NCBI GenBank assembly: GCA_913778765.1 | Contig: CAJYXO010000035.1 | Coordinates: 1 to 32,807 of the forward strand | Direction of reading: 5' to 3' | From: an uncultured Massilia sp. | GTDB lineage: Bacteria > Pseudomonadota > Gammaproteobacteria > Burkholderiales > Burkholderiaceae_D | DNA length: 32,807 bases | Part shown: positions 1 to 9,848 of the stretch, in pieces | Numbering within the stretch: position 1 is the first letter of the stretch | Layout of the letters: every line of letters starts with the position of its first letter | Translations under genes and position numbers: made by a program | Notes under the pieces: model-generated | The model's input: the letters and a program-made list of their open reading frames with translations, nothing else | The model's database searches: none | What the model was told of the DNA's origin: nothing

Positions 1-3000
1 TGTCCAAGAAGATCACGGTGGACGTGAAGGGCGAGATCCTGGAACTGAAGAACACCATCAACGTGATGGTGGACCAGCTGAACTCCTTCGCCTCCGAGGT
101 GACCCGCGTGGCGCGTGAGGTGGGTACCGAAGGCCGCCTGGGTGGCCAGGCGAACGTGCCCGGCGTCGCGGGTACCTGGAAGGACCTGACCGACGGCGTG
201 AACTCGATGGCGGGTAACCTGACCGGCCAGGTGCGTAACATCGCGGAAGTGACCACCGCGGTGGCGAACGGCGACCTGTCGAAGAAGATCACGGTGGACG
301 TGAAGGGCGAGATTCTCGAACTGAAGAACACGATCAACGTGATGGTGGACCAGCTGTCCTCCTTCGCCTCCGAGGTGACCCGCGTGGCGCGTGAAGTGGG
401 TACGGAAGGCAAGCTGGGCGGCCAGGCTTATGTGCCGGGCGTCGGCGGCACCTGGAAGGACCTGACCGACAACGTGAACTTCATGGCGTCCAACCTGACC
501 GGCCAGGTGCGCAACATCGCGGCGGTGACGACCGCGGTGGCGCGCGGCGACCTGTCCAAGAAGATCACCGTGGACGTGAAGGGCGAGATCCTGGAACTGA
601 AGGACACCATCAACGTGATGGTGGACCAGCTGTCCTCGTTCGCCTCCGAGGTGACCCGTGTGGCGCGCGAGGTGGGTACGGAAGGCAAGCTGGGCGGCCA
701 GGCGAACGTGTCCGGCGTCGCCGGTACCTGGAAGGACCTGACCGAGAACGTGAACCAGCTGGCGGCAAACCTGACCAACCAGATGCGTGCGATCGGCGAG
801 GTGGCGACGGCGGTGACCCGCGGCGACCTGTCGCGTTCGATCCAGGTGGAAGCGCGCGGCGAGATGTCCTATCTGAAGGACAACATCAACGAGATGATCC
901 GCAACCTGAAGGAGACCACGCAGAAGAACGCGCAGCAGGACTGGCTGAAGACCAACCTGGCGCGCTTCACCCGCCTGCTGCAGGGCCAGCGCGACCTCCA
1001 GGCCGTGACCAAGCTGATCCTGTCGGAACTGGCGCCGCTGATTACCGCCCACCACGGCGTGTTCTACATGATGGACTCCGAAGGCAACGACGCGCGCCTG
1101 CGCCTGATCGCGTCCTACGGCTACCGCTCCAGCCGCAAGCTGCCGACCTCCTTCCTGCCGGGCGAAGGCCTGGTCGGCCAGTGCGCGCTGGAGAAGACCC
1201 GCATCTGGCTGACCGACGTCCCGCGCGACTACATCCAGGTCTCGTCGGGCCTGGGCGCGGCGCCGCCGACCAACATCGTGGTGCTGCCGATCCTGTTCGA
1301 GCAGCAGGTCAAGGCGGTCATCGAGATCGCGTCGCTGGACCGCTTCACGGAAACCCACCTGTCCTTCCTCGACCAGCTGATGGAATCGATCGGCGTGGTG
1401 CTGAACACCATCGAGGCGAACAGCCGTACCGAATCGCTGCTGACCCAGTCGCAGTCGCTGGCGCAGGAACTGCAGCAGACCAACCAGGAACTGGCGGAGA
1501 AGGCGCGCCTGCTGTCCGAGCAGAACATCGAGGTGGAACGCAAGAACCGCGAGGTGGAACAGGCCAAGCTGGCGCTGGAAGAAAAGGCGACCCAGCTGGC
1601 GCTGTCCTCGAAGTACAAGTCCGAGTTCCTGGCGAATATGTCGCACGAACTGAGGACGCCGCTGAACTCGCTGCTGATCCTGGCGCAGCAGCTGTCCGAT
1701 AACCCGGAAGGCAACCTGTCGAACAAGCAGGTGGAATTCGCGAAGACCATCCACGGCTCCGGTTCCGACCTGCTGACCCTGATTAACGACATTCTCGACC
1801 TCTCGAAGATCGAATCCGGCACCGTCACGCTGGACGTGTCCGAATACCGCTTCTCGGCGCTGCGCAACTATGTCGACCGCACCTTCCGCCACATGGCCGA
1901 AGCCAAGCATCTCGGCTTCGAGGTCGACCTGGCGGACAACCTGCCGACCGCGGTGATGACCGACACCACGCGCCTGCAGCAGGTCCTCAAGAACCTGCTG
2001 TCGAACGCGTTCAAGTTCACCAGCCACGGCCAGGTCTCGCTGTCCATCAGCCTGGTCACCAGCGGCTGGACCGCCGACCACCCGCACCTGCTGCATGCGG
2101 ACGCGGTGCTGGCGTTCTCGGTGCACGACACCGGCGTCGGCATCCCGTCCGACAAGCTGCAGCTGATCTTCGAAGCCTTCCAGCAGGCCGACGGCTCGAC
2201 CGCCCGTAAATATGGCGGCACCGGCCTGGGCCTGTCGATCTCGCGCGAACTGGCGCGCCTGCTGGGCGGCGAGATCCGCGTCGAATCGACCGTCAACATC
2301 GGCTCGACCTTCACGCTCTACCTGCCGTACAACCGCGCTGGCTTCATCAACTACGAGCAGACCCGCCAGCCGCAGCCGGCCCGCCTGGCGCCGCCGCAGG
2401 CCGCGCCCGCACTGGCGGCGCCGGCGCCGGTGGCCCGCCGCGAAGCGGATGTGGAGCCGGAAGCCGGGCACGTGCTCGCCAGCACCGCCATCGCCCTCCC
2501 CGACCCGGCGGACGGCCTGGTCGAATACGCGGCCATGCTGGACGACCGCGGCCTGATGGCGCCGGGTGATCCATCGGTGCTGATCGTCGAGGATGACGAG
2601 CGCTTCGCCAAGACCCTGCTCGAATTCGCCCGCGAGAAGAACTTCAAGGGCGTGGTCACCCACCGCGGCGACTCGGCGCTGTCGCTGGCGCGCGATTTCC
2701 AGCCGTCCGCGATCCTGCTCGACATCGACCTGCCGGACATCGACGGCCTGACGGTGCTGGACCGCCTGAAGCGCGACCCGAGCACCCGCCACATCCCGGT
2801 GCACGTGATCTCGGCCCTGCGCGAGCGCGAGCGCGCCCTGCGCCAGGGTGCGATCAGTTACATCAACAAGCCGGTCAGCCGCGAAATGCTGAACGAGGAA
2901 TTCACCCGCATCCAGAAGTTCCTGATGGGCGGCAAGCGTTCGCTGCTGGTGGTCGAGGACGACATGGCCCAGCGCGAATCGATCGTCTCGCTGATCGGCG

Positions 3001-3737
3001 ATTCGGACGTGCGCATCGTCACCGCCGAAACCGGCGAGGCGGCGATGGCCGCGCTGGCCGACCAGCACTTCGACTGCATGGTGCTGGACCTGACCCTGCC
3101 GGACATCTCGGGCTTCGACCTGCTCGACAAGATCGGCAAGCTGCCGCAGCTGCGCGACCTGCCGATCGTGATCTACACGGCCAAGGAGCTGGACCGCAAG
3201 GAGGTCACGAAACTGAAGCGCTACGCCAAGACCATCGTGGTCAAGGATGCCCGTTCGCCGGAGCGCCTGCTTGACGAGACCGCGCTGTTCCTGCACCGTT
3301 CGCAGGCCAGCCTGCCGGACGTGCAGCGCCGGATCCTGGAAGAGATCCACGCGCTCGATTCCGGCCTGGCCGGGCGCAAGGTGCTGATCGTCGACGACGA
3401 TTTGCGTAACATCTTCGCGCTGTCCTCGCTGCTCGAGCGCCAGCAGATGCAGGTCTTGTTTGCCGAGAACGGCCGCGACGGCATCGAGGTGCTGGAGAAG
3501 GATCCCGGCATCGAGATCGTCCTGATGGACATCATGATGCCGGAGATGGACGGCTACGACACGATGCGGGCGATCCGCCGCATCCCGAAGTTCAAGTCGC
3601 TGCCGATCATCACCCTCACCGCGAAAGCGATGAAGGGCGACCGCGACAAGTGCATCGCCGCCGGCGCCTCGGACTACATCACCAAGCCGGTCGACGTGGC
3701 CCAGCTGCTGTCGATGATGCGCGTATGGCTGCATTGA
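1..3737 (+). CDS. Hybrid sensor histidine kinase with HAMP array, GAF and three receiver domains (5' end outside window)
   Basis: The reading frame is open to the left edge (first whole codon at 3), so the N-terminus is missing. Numbering from the GTG codon at 18 (1239 residues), the order is: three near-identical 92-residue HAMP units and a diverged fourth (about 1-300), a GAF domain (about 315-460), a coiled coil (about 465-530), HisKA with the phospho-accepting His543 in the SHELRTP motif, and a HATPase_c domain with the DTGVGIP and [10 protein letters not shown] boxes (to about 770). An Ala/Pro linker leads to three receiver domains with acceptor Asp902, Asp1024 and Asp1171. The first and third receivers keep the distal Lys-Pro; the second has VVKDA there. 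Known for the family: HAMP arrays relay or sense osmotic and mechanical signals in Nik1-like cytoplasmic kinases. A CheR-like gene follows after 10 bp, so both are probably one operon. The ligand is unknown. Confidence 0.93.
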   Translation, partial: SKKITVDVKGEILELKNTINVMVDQLNSFASEVTRVAREVGTEGRLGGQANVPGVAGTWKDLTDGVNSMAGNLTGQVRNIAEVTTAVANGDLSKKITVDVKGEILELKNTINVMVDQLSSFASEVTRVAREVGTEGKLGGQAYVPGVGGTWKDLTDNVNFMASNLTGQVRNIAAVTTAVARGDLSKKITVDVKGEILELKDTINVMVDQLSSFASEVTRVAREVGTEGKLGGQANVSGVAGTWKDLTENVNQLAANLTNQMRAIGEVATAVTRGDLSRSIQVEARGEMSYLKDNINEMIRNLKETTQKNAQQDWLKTNLARFTRLLQGQRDLQAVTKLILSELAPLITAHHGVFYMMDSEGNDARLRLIASYGYRSSRKLPTSFLPGEGLVGQCALEKTRIWLTDVPRDYIQVSSGLGAAPPTNIVVLPILFEQQVKAVIEIASLDRFTETHLSFLDQLMESIGVVLNTIEANSRTESLLTQSQSLAQELQQTNQELAEKARLLSEQNIEVERKNREVEQAKLALEEKATQLALSSKYKSEFLANMSHELRTPLNSLLILAQQLSDNPEGNLSNKQVEFAKTIHGSGSDLLTLINDILDLSKIESGTVTLDVSEYRFSALRNYVDRTFRHMAEAKHLGFEVDLADNLPTAVMTDTTRLQQVLKNLLSNAFKFTSHGQVSLSISLVTSGWTADHPHLLHADAVLAFSVHDTGVGIPSDKLQLIFEAFQQADGSTARKYGGTGLGLSISRELARLLGGEIRVESTVNIGSTFTLYLPYNRAGFINYEQTRQPQPARLAPPQAAPALAAPAPVARREADVEPEAGHVLASTAIALPDPADGLVEYAAMLDDRGLMAPGDPSVLIVEDDERFAKTLLEFAREKNFKGVVTHRGDSALSLARDFQPSAILLDIDLPDIDGLTVLDRLKRDPSTRHIPVHVISALRERERALRQGAISYINKPVSREMLNEEFTRIQKFLMGGKRSLLVVEDDMAQRESIVSLIGDSDVRIVTAETGEAAMAALADQHFDCMVLDLTLPDISGFDLLDKIGKLPQLRDLPIVIYTAKELDRKEVTKLKRYAKTIVVKDARSPERLLDETALFLHRSQASLPDVQRRILEEIHALDSGLAGRKVLIVDDDLRNIFALSSLLERQQMQVLFAENGRDGIEVLEKDPGIEIVLMDIMMPEMDGYDTMRAIRRIPKFKSLPIITLTAKAMKGDRDKCIAAGASDYITKPVDVAQLLSMMRVWLH
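3..833 (+). repeat. Tandem 276-bp HAMP-coding repeats
   Basis: Three copies in phase begin near positions 6, 282 and 558, with an exact 276-bp (92-codon) period and only scattered, mostly synonymous differences. The conserved block starts at the codons for [12 protein letters not shown] diverged fourth unit follows from about 834. The array runs off the left edge, so total copy number is unknown. Such long near-identical direct repeats are prone to unequal recombination and to assembly collapse. Confidence 0.9.
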
Positions 3738-3747
3738 GGTCCGGTTT

Positions 3748-4602
3748 ATGAATGCATGGACCGGCCTGGCCGCCGGGCTCGCGATCGAGGAGCTGGAAAC
3801 GGAGCTGTTGCTGGAAGCGCTTTTCCAGCGCTTCGGCTACGACTTCCGCGCCTACGACCGCGGCGCCCTGCGCGCCAAACTGGCGCTCGCCATGCGCGAG
3901 CGCGGAACGAAGACCCTGTCGGGCCTGCAGGAGCAGGCCCTGCACGACAACGAGGCCGCATCGAAGCTGCTGCGCGCGCTGTCGCCGGCCCCAAGCCCGC
4001 TGTTCGACTGCGTCGGCCACGCCGCGCGGCTGCGCAGCGTGCTGGCGCCTTCGCTGCGCGGCTGGCCCGTGCCGCGCGTCTGGCTGGCTGAATGCGCCGG
4101 CGTGGGCGAGGTCTGGACCCTGGCGATCGTGCTGGCGGAAGAAGGGGTGCTCGGCAAACTCGACATCCACGCCACCCTCGCCAACGAGGAGCTGGTGAGC
4201 GAGATGCAGGACGCCTGCCTGCCGCTGGCGGCGCTGGAAGAAGCACGCCGGCGCCACGCGGACAGCGGCGGACGCGGCGACCTGCTGGCCTTCTTCGAGA
4301 TCGAGGACGGTCTTGAGGGCCAATGCGCGCGCCTGCGCGCCGACCTGCGCCGCCGCATCACCTGGTCGCAGTACAGCCTGGTGACGGACGCCTCGTTCAA
4401 CGAGTTCCAGGCGATCGTCTGCTGCCACGCGCTGGGCGACTTCGGCCCGGTGTTGCGCCAGCGCGTGCTGCGCCTGTTCCACGACAGCCTGGCGCGCTTC
4501 GGCGTGCTGTGCCTGGACCGGCAGCTGTCGGTGGCGGACGTGTATGCGGGGACCTACCAGGCGATCGAGGGGGATCGGCCGTGGTACAAGCGGGTGGGTT
4601 GA
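3748..4602 (+). CDS. CheR-like MCP methyltransferase homologue with degenerate motifs
   Basis: This 284-residue protein has the overall CheR plan: an N-terminal helical domain (about 10-75), a Rossmann-like SAM-binding domain, and a closing Tyr-Lys-Arg tail. The start ATG is preceded by GAGGT, which overlaps the stop of the upstream kinase; the gap is 10 bp, so translation is probably coupled. Signature residues are weak or absent. The usual STGEEPYSLA stretch reads AGVGEVWTLA, the SAM-ribose Asp motif (ASDID in E. coli CheR) reads ATLAN, and the CRNVLIYF motif reads CCHALGDF. The conserved FRE of the N-domain also appears lost (LFDC). Seen: CheR architecture with missing residues. Inferred: either reduced methylation activity or a structural or binding role in the upstream kinase pathway. 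No CheB or receptor gene follows in this window. Confidence 0.8.
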   Translation: MNAWTGLAAGLAIEELETELLLEALFQRFGYDFRAYDRGALRAKLALAMRERGTKTLSGLQEQALHDNEAASKLLRALSPAPSPLFDCVGHAARLRSVLAPSLRGWPVPRVWLAECAGVGEVWTLAIVLAEEGVLGKLDIHATLANEELVSEMQDACLPLAALEEARRRHADSGGRGDLLAFFEIEDGLEGQCARLRADLRRRITWSQYSLVTDASFNEFQAIVCCHALGDFGPVLRQRVLRLFHDSLARFGVLCLDRQLSVADVYAGTYQAIEGDRPWYKRVG

Positions 4603-4625
4603 TCCGGCCCGCAGCGTTCGAACCT

Positions 4626-4712
4626 CATTCCCGCGCAGGCGGGAATCCAGGTTCTGCATGCGTTTCGACAGCGCGTGCAAACTGGATTCCCGCCTTCGCG
4701 GGAACGACGGTC
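4626..4712 (+). repeat. Inverted pair of REP-like palindromes (dRS3-like core)
   Basis: Two copies of a short extragenic palindrome face each other between the convergent CheR-like and GST genes. Copy 1 (4626-4650) has the core ATTCCC-N8-GGGAAT at 4627-4646. Copy 2 (4682-4712) has ATTCCC at 4686-4691 and GGGAAC at 4700-4705. Read from the opposite strand, copy 2 matches copy 1 through GGCGGGAATCCAG. About 31 bp separates them, so the transcript can fold into one long hairpin or two small ones. The core matches the ATTCCC-N8-GGGAAT pattern of Neisseria dRS3 and similar dispersed repeats of proteobacteria. It may serve as a bidirectional transcript end. The second copy touches the GST stop codon. 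Confidence 0.8.
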
Positions 4713-5334
4713 AGAGCACCTTCGCGCTTTCCCTCTCCGCAATACGGTCCCGCCACGCCTGCAGGTGGCTGAACCCCTCCTCCCCCGCCTTGAACTTCAT
4801 CAGCCCACGCGCAAACTCCAGCGCGCAGAAGGCCGTGATGTCGGCAATCGTGAAGCGCTCGCCCGCCACGTAGGGCTGGTTTGCCAGCACGCCGTCCAGC
4901 CAGCGCGCCGTGTCGCGCATCTTCTGTCCTTGCGAGGCGCCGAAGTCGGCGAACTGCGGCTGCTCCAGTGGCGCCAGGCCCGGGTGGGTGTGGCGGATGC
5001 AGTTGGCCACCTTCAGGAACAGCTGCAGCTCGGCGCGCCGGTCGGCCATCTCGATGAAGGCGCGCTCCTCGAAGCCTTCGCCCATCAGGTTGTGCCGCGG
5101 GTAGAGCCCTTCGAGGTAGGTGCAGATCGCGCGCGTTTCGGCCAGCCGGCGGCCATCGTCCAGTTCCAGCACCGGGATCTGGGCCATCGGATTCATGCCG
5201 GCGAAGCCCGCGCTCCGGTGCTCGCCCTTGAACAGGTCGACCGGCGCCAGCTCGATGCCCGTGATGCCCTTTTCGGCGATGAACATGAGCACGCGGCGCG
5301 GATTCGGGGTGCGGTGGCTGGTGTACAGCTTCAT
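4711..5334 (-). CDS. Glutathione S-transferase family protein
   Basis: This 207-residue protein has an N-terminal thioredoxin-like domain (MKLYTSHRTPNPRRV, then the cis-Pro region QIPVLELDDG and the ETRAICTYLE segment that binds the glutathione gamma-glutamyl group) and an all-helical C-terminal domain with the N-capping motif FTIADITAF. Length is normal for bacterial GSTs. The start at 5334 was chosen because GGAGGAG lies 5 nt upstream on the minus strand and the protein begins exactly at the first beta strand. A much longer reading frame continues upstream through the antisense of the aminopeptidase gene, but that part is a GC-driven shadow. The role is cytosolic conjugation or peroxide/xenobiotic detoxification; the substrate cannot be told. 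It is divergent from the aminopeptidase and convergent with the CheR-like gene. Confidence 0.93.
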   Translation of the reverse strand: MKLYTSHRTPNPRRVLMFIAEKGITGIELAPVDLFKGEHRSAGFAGMNPMAQIPVLELDDGRRLAETRAICTYLEGLYPRHNLMGEGFEERAFIEMADRRAELQLFLKVANCIRHTHPGLAPLEQPQFADFGASQGQKMRDTARWLDGVLANQPYVAGERFTIADITAFCALEFARGLMKFKAGEEGFSHLQAWRDRIAERESAKVL

Positions 5335-5404
5335 GGGTCTCCTCCAGTGTTGGTCGTGCCGACGATGATAGCGCATCGCCGCCTGTACTTTTCCATACAA
5401 ATGT

Positions 5405-5437
5405 CTGTTTGACAGCCAACCGTCTTGAACGTAGGCT
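5405..5437 (+). promoter_or_regulatory. Candidate sigma-70 promoter and small palindrome in the GST/aminopeptidase divergent region
   Basis: A perfect TTGACA lies at 5409-5414, with TAGGCT (3 of 6) 17 bp later at 5432-5437. The -35 box sits inside the palindrome CTGT-TTG-ACAG (5405-5415), a possible repressor site. A second possible -10, TATGAT, is at 5452-5457 but has no good -35. Inference only; promoter choice is uncertain. Confidence 0.4.
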
Positions 5438-5472
5438 CGCGCTCTGGTCCATATGATATGAATAGGTACGCC

Positions 5473-8130
5473 ATGCCCCGCAGCCTGCTTTCCGCCGCCG
5501 TCGCCCTCGCGCTCGCCGCCCTGCCCCTCCATCACGCCATCGCGGCGCCGAAGGCCGCGCCGGCCCGGCAGGCGACCACCCAGCTGCCGCGCGGCGTGGT
5601 CCCGAACCACTACGACATCGCGCTGACGCCGGACGCCGCCAAAGGGCGCTTCGCGGCCAGGGCCGCCATCACCGTCACCGTCACCAAGGCCACGGACAGC
5701 ATCACCCTGAACGCGGCCGATCTCGCTTTCACGCGCGTCAGCGCGGCCCCGGCCGGCGGCGGCAGCGCGCAAACCGCCAAGGTGAGCGTCGACGCCGCGG
5801 CCCAGACCGCGACCTTCGCCTTCGACAGACTGCTCGCGCCGGGCCAGTACAAGCTGGCGCTGGATTACACCGGCACGATCGGCACCCAGGCCGTCGGCCT
5901 GTTCTCGCTCGACTACCCGGGCGCCGACGGCAAGCAGCAGCGCGCCCTGTACACCCAGTTCGAGAACTCGGATGCGCGTCGCATGATCCCGTCGTGGGAC
6001 GAGCCGGCCTACAAGGCCACGTTCACGCTCGAAGCGACCATCCCGGCCGGCCAGATGGCGGTCAGTAACATGCCGGTGTCCGCCACCGCCACGCTGCCGG
6101 ACGGACGGCAGAAAGTCACGTTCGCGACATCGCCGAAGATGTCGACCTACCTGCTGTTCTTCGCGCTGGGCGACTTCGAGCGCGCCACCGTCAAGGCCGA
6201 AGGCACGGAAATCGGCGTGGTCACGCGCCGCGGCGCCATCGACCAGGCCAGGTTCGCGCTCGACTCGCAAAAGGACATCCTGCGCGAGTACAACGATTAC
6301 TTCGGCGTGCGCTACCCGCTGCCCAAGCTCGACAACATCGCCGGCGCCGGCCGCAGCCAGTTCTTCGGCGCGATGGAGAACTGGGGCGCCATCTTCACCT
6401 TCGAATACGCGCTGCTGTTCGATCCGGCCAGCTCGACCCAGCACGACCGCCAGGAGATCTTCGCCACCGCCGCCCACGAAATGGCGCACCAGTGGTTCGG
6501 CGACCTGGTCACCATGCGCTGGTGGGACGACCTGTGGCTGAACGAAGGCTTTGCATCGTGGATGGAAAGCCGCATGACGGCGCGCCTGCATCCGGAATGG
6601 AACACCCGCCTCGGCACGGTGAACAGCCGCGACGGCGCCATGCAGCGCGACTCGGTCGCCACCACGCACCCGGTGGTGCAGCACATCGAGACCGTCGAGC
6701 AGGCCAACCAGGCCTTCGACGAGATCACCTACCAGAAGGGCGAAGCCGTCATCCACATGCTGGAAGCCTATGTGGGCGAGAATGCCTGGCGCAGCGGCGT
6801 GCGCAGCTACATGAGGGCCCACGCCTACGGCAATACCGTGTCCGACGACCTGTGGAAGCAGATCGAAAAGGCGGCCGGCAAACCGGTCACGGCGATCGCC
6901 CACGACTTCACGCTGCAGCCGGGCGTGCCGCTGATCCGCGTCGGCGAACCGGTGTGCCGCAACGGCGCCACCACGGTGCCGCTGGTCCAGGGCGAGTTCT
7001 CGCGCGACCTGCCGGAGAAGAAGCCGCTGGCCTGGCGCGTGCCGGTCATCGCCGAAGTGGCGGGTAACGGCAAGCAGGCGTCGACGCTGGTCGCCGGCGG
7101 CAAGGGCGCGCTGACCTTGCCGGGCTGCGGCGCGGTGATCGTCAACGCCGGCCAGAGCGGCTACTACCGCACCCTGTACGCGCCGAAGGAATTCGCGCAG
7201 CTGGCGCAAGGCTTCGCCACGCTGGCGCCGATCGACCAGCTCGGCCTGCTGTCGGACAGCGCGGCGCTGGGACTGGCCGGCCTGCAGCCGGCGTCCAGCG
7301 CGCTGGAGCTGGTCAAGGCCACCCCGGTCGGCGCCGACCCGCAGGTCTGGAGCCGCATCGCCCGCGTGTTCGAGGGCCTGCACTGGCGCTATGGCGACGA
7401 CCAGGCCCGCCGCCGCCCGCTGGACGCCTGGGCGGTCGCGCGCCTGGCGCCGGTGATGGCGCAGACCGGCTGGGAAGCACGCAGCGGCGAGGCGGCCGCC
7501 GTCGCCAACCTGCGCGAACAGCTGATCGACACCCTGAGCGAACTCGGCGACGCCAACGTCATCGCCGAAGCGCGCCGCCGGTATGCCGCGATGGACAAGG
7601 ATCCGTCCGCGGTGCCGGGACCGCTGCGCAAGACCGTGCTGGCGGTGGTCGCCCAGCACGCCGACGCCGCCACCTGGGACGGCCTGCGCACCCGCGCCAG
7701 GGCGGAGACCAATCCGCTGCTGCGCGACCGGCTGTACGTGCTCCTGGCAACCGCCGAAGACAAGGCCCTGGCCGAACGCGCGCTGCAGCTGGCCCTGACC
7801 GAGGAGCCCGGCCTGACCAACAGCGCGGCGATGATCTCGGCGGTGGCCCAGCGCTACCCGGACATGGCGGTCGACTTCGCGCTGGCCAACGTCGCCAAAA
7901 TCAACGAGCGCGTCGACGCCAGCTCGCGCAGCCGCTACTTCGCGCGCCTGGCGGGCGGTTCCTCGAACCCGGCCATGGTCGACAAGCTGAAAGCGTATGC
8001 GGGCGCCAACCTGGCGGCGACCTCGCGCGGCGACGTCGATGCGGCGATCGCGGCGATCCAGGACCGCATCAAGACGAATGCGGCGCGCTTGCCGGAGATC
8101 GATGCGTGGCTGAAGCAGAACGGGCGCTGA
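5473..8130 (+). CDS. Secreted M1 family (PepN-like) zinc aminopeptidase
   Basis: The 885-residue protein starts with a signal peptide (MPRSLLSAAVALALAALP..., probable cleavage after HAIA, about residue 24), so it acts in the periplasm or outside. The N-terminal beta-domain (about 30-220) is followed by the M1 catalytic domain: exopeptidase motif GAMEN at 299-303, zinc site HEMAH at 335-339, third ligand Glu358 in WLNEGF, and the transition-state Tyr420 in TYQKGE. A C-terminal ERAP1-like helical domain (about 540-870) completes it. All catalytic residues are present, so it should remove N-terminal amino acids from peptides. ATG 5458 (five residues longer) is also possible; 5473 was chosen because it starts directly at a good signal peptide and has AGGT 6 nt upstream. 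It ends 22 bp from the convergent glpD. Confidence 0.93.
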   Translation: MPRSLLSAAVALALAALPLHHAIAAPKAAPARQATTQLPRGVVPNHYDIALTPDAAKGRFAARAAITVTVTKATDSITLNAADLAFTRVSAAPAGGGSAQTAKVSVDAAAQTATFAFDRLLAPGQYKLALDYTGTIGTQAVGLFSLDYPGADGKQQRALYTQFENSDARRMIPSWDEPAYKATFTLEATIPAGQMAVSNMPVSATATLPDGRQKVTFATSPKMSTYLLFFALGDFERATVKAEGTEIGVVTRRGAIDQARFALDSQKDILREYNDYFGVRYPLPKLDNIAGAGRSQFFGAMENWGAIFTFEYALLFDPASSTQHDRQEIFATAAHEMAHQWFGDLVTMRWWDDLWLNEGFASWMESRMTARLHPEWNTRLGTVNSRDGAMQRDSVATTHPVVQHIETVEQANQAFDEITYQKGEAVIHMLEAYVGENAWRSGVRSYMRAHAYGNTVSDDLWKQIEKAAGKPVTAIAHDFTLQPGVPLIRVGEPVCRNGATTVPLVQGEFSRDLPEKKPLAWRVPVIAEVAGNGKQASTLVAGGKGALTLPGCGAVIVNAGQSGYYRTLYAPKEFAQLAQGFATLAPIDQLGLLSDSAALGLAGLQPASSALELVKATPVGADPQVWSRIARVFEGLHWRYGDDQARRRPLDAWAVARLAPVMAQTGWEARSGEAAAVANLREQLIDTLSELGDANVIAEARRRYAAMDKDPSAVPGPLRKTVLAVVAQHADAATWDGLRTRARAETNPLLRDRLYVLLATAEDKALAERALQLALTEEPGLTNSAAMISAVAQRYPDMAVDFALANVAKINERVDASSRSRYFARLAGGSSNPAMVDKLKAYAGANLAATSRGDVDAAIAAIQDRIKTNAARLPEIDAWLKQNGR

Positions 8131-8152
8131 ATACGTTTCAGGCGCTTTCTGA

Positions 8153-9745
8153 TTACTCGAGCAGCCGCGACAGCTGGGCCGGCGTGTGGATGCCGCGCCG
8201 CGCGGCCCACTCGCCCAGCCAGGCATCGAGGCGGCGCGTGGCCTCCGGCCGCCGATGCGGCGGCACATGCAGGCCCAGCTTGGTGCGCCGCCACAGGATA
8301 TCGTCGGCGGTGTGCGCCCATTCGTGCTTGACCAGCCAATCCGCCTCGACTTCGAACAGGCCCGGCACGATCTCCTCGCCGAGCGCGTCGCGGCTCGGGC
8401 AATACCCCAGCATCGTGCCCAGCCGGGTGCCGTAGGCGCGCGCATAGCGGGCCACCAGTTCGGGCGGCAGCGCGGCATACTGCTGCTGGCGGGTGCGGGT
8501 CCAGGTTTCGAACTGCCGCACGGCGCGGGCCGAAGGCTGGCGGCCGAACAGATCGCCGCCCGGCAGGCAGGCCTTGTCGGTCCAGCCGGGCACGCGCCGG
8601 CCGAGCGCGGGCGCGATCCAGTCCACGGCCTGCTCGGCCAGCTTGCGGAAGGTCGTCACCTTACCGCCGAATACCGACAGCAGCGGCGCGCCCTTGCTGT
8701 CGGTCTCCAGCCGGTAATCGCGGCTGGCGCGGGACGCGCTGGCGCCCTCCCCGCCGATCAGCGGCCGCACGCCGGCATAGCTCCACACCACATCCTCCGG
8801 TACGACTTGCTGCGCAAAGGCGCGGTTGACGGCGTCGCACAGGTAGGCCGTTTCGGCCTCGCCGATCTCCACGCGGTCGAGGTCACCCTGGTAATCGAGG
8901 TCGGTGGTGCCCACAAGGGTATACCTTCCTTCGTAGGGAATCGCGAACACGATGCGGCCGTCCGGCTGTTGCAGGATGTAGGCGCTGTCGTGCGTAAATA
9001 GTCGCGGCAGCACGATGTGGCTGCCTTTCACCAGGCGCAACGGGCGGGCCGGCTGCGGACTGCCGAGGGTCGACGGCAGCAGGCTGGCGGCCCAGGGCCC
9101 GGCCGCGTTCACCAGGCAGCGCGCATGCACCCGCGTTTCGTCGTCGGCGCCCCGCAGGGTGGCGACCCAGCGCTGGGCTTCGCGCTGCAGGCCCGTGCAG
9201 CGGGTGCGTGTCAGGACGGTGGCGCCGCGCTCGCGGGCGTCGATGGCGGCCAGCACCACCAGCCTGGCATCGTCGACCCAGGCGTCGGAATAGGCGAAGG
9301 CGCGTTCGAAGCGCGGCTGCAGCGGTTCGCCGCTGGGGTGGGCCTGCAGCGCGATGGTCTCGGACGGCGGCAGGAAATCGCGCCGCGCCAGGTGGTCGTA
9401 CAGGAACAGTCCGGCGCGCAGCATCCAGGCCGGACGCATTCCGGCGCCGCCGGCATGCGGCATCACGAAGCGCAGCGGACGCATGATGTGGGGACCGCTC
9501 TTCAGCAGCACTTCGCGCTCGGCCAGCGCCTTGCGCACCAGGCCGAACTGGTATTGCTCGAGATAGCGCAGGCCGCCGTGGATCAGCTTGCTGGAAGCCG
9601 AGGACGTGTGCTGGGCCAGGTCGTCCTTTTCGCACAGCACCACGCGCAGGCCGCGCCCGCTGGCGTCGCGCGCGATGCCGGCGCCGTTGATGCCGCCCCC
9701 CACCACCAGTACGTCGCAATCGATGCGTCGCGCATGTCCGCTCAT
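8153..9745 (-). CDS. glpD: Glycerol-3-phosphate dehydrogenase (aerobic, FAD)
   Basis: The 530-residue protein matches GlpD, which oxidises sn-glycerol-3-phosphate to dihydroxyacetone phosphate at the inner membrane and passes electrons to quinone. The N-terminal FAD-binding Rossmann motif VVGGGINGAG (about residues 14-23) is followed by CEKDDLAQHTSSASSKLIHGG, characteristic of this family. The middle part has VNAAGPWA and GTTDLDY, and the C-terminal domain has the GGKVTTFRKLAEQA stretch. Start 9745 has a strong ribosome site (AGGAGAGGA) and places the FAD motif near the N-terminus as in other GlpD proteins; the frame is open for 75 more codons upstream but that stretch is unlike GlpD. No glpK, glpF or glpR is nearby, so the gene stands alone here. 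It is divergent from the HD-domain gene. Confidence 0.95.
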   Translation of the reverse strand: MSGHARRIDCDVLVVGGGINGAGIARDASGRGLRVVLCEKDDLAQHTSSASSKLIHGGLRYLEQYQFGLVRKALAEREVLLKSGPHIMRPLRFVMPHAGGAGMRPAWMLRAGLFLYDHLARRDFLPPSETIALQAHPSGEPLQPRFERAFAYSDAWVDDARLVVLAAIDARERGATVLTRTRCTGLQREAQRWVATLRGADDETRVHARCLVNAAGPWAASLLPSTLGSPQPARPLRLVKGSHIVLPRLFTHDSAYILQQPDGRIVFAIPYEGRYTLVGTTDLDYQGDLDRVEIGEAETAYLCDAVNRAFAQQVVPEDVVWSYAGVRPLIGGEGASASRASRDYRLETDSKGAPLLSVFGGKVTTFRKLAEQAVDWIAPALGRRVPGWTDKACLPGGDLFGRQPSARAVRQFETWTRTRQQQYAALPPELVARYARAYGTRLGTMLGYCPSRDALGEEIVPGLFEVEADWLVKHEWAHTADDILWRRTKLGLHVPPHRRPEATRRLDAWLGEWAARRGIHTPAQLSRLLE

Positions 9746-9848
9746 CCGTCCTCTCCTCGCCGTGGTTCCCGCGTTTCCCTTCTTGCGCAGCAGTTCAGTG
9801 TAGTGGCGGCCCGCCGGCAGGTGTTCGGCCACATCAAGATGGACAATG

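Noticed and set aside
3..833. CRISPR-like or satellite repeat
   Set aside because: The 276-bp period is in frame and encodes HAMP units of 92 residues within a kinase.
4711..8478. A 1255-codon open frame on the minus strand across the aminopeptidase gene
   Set aside because: Only its last 207 codons resemble a protein (GST). The rest is Arg/Gly/Ala/His-rich antisense of the M1 gene, whose motifs are complete on the plus strand.
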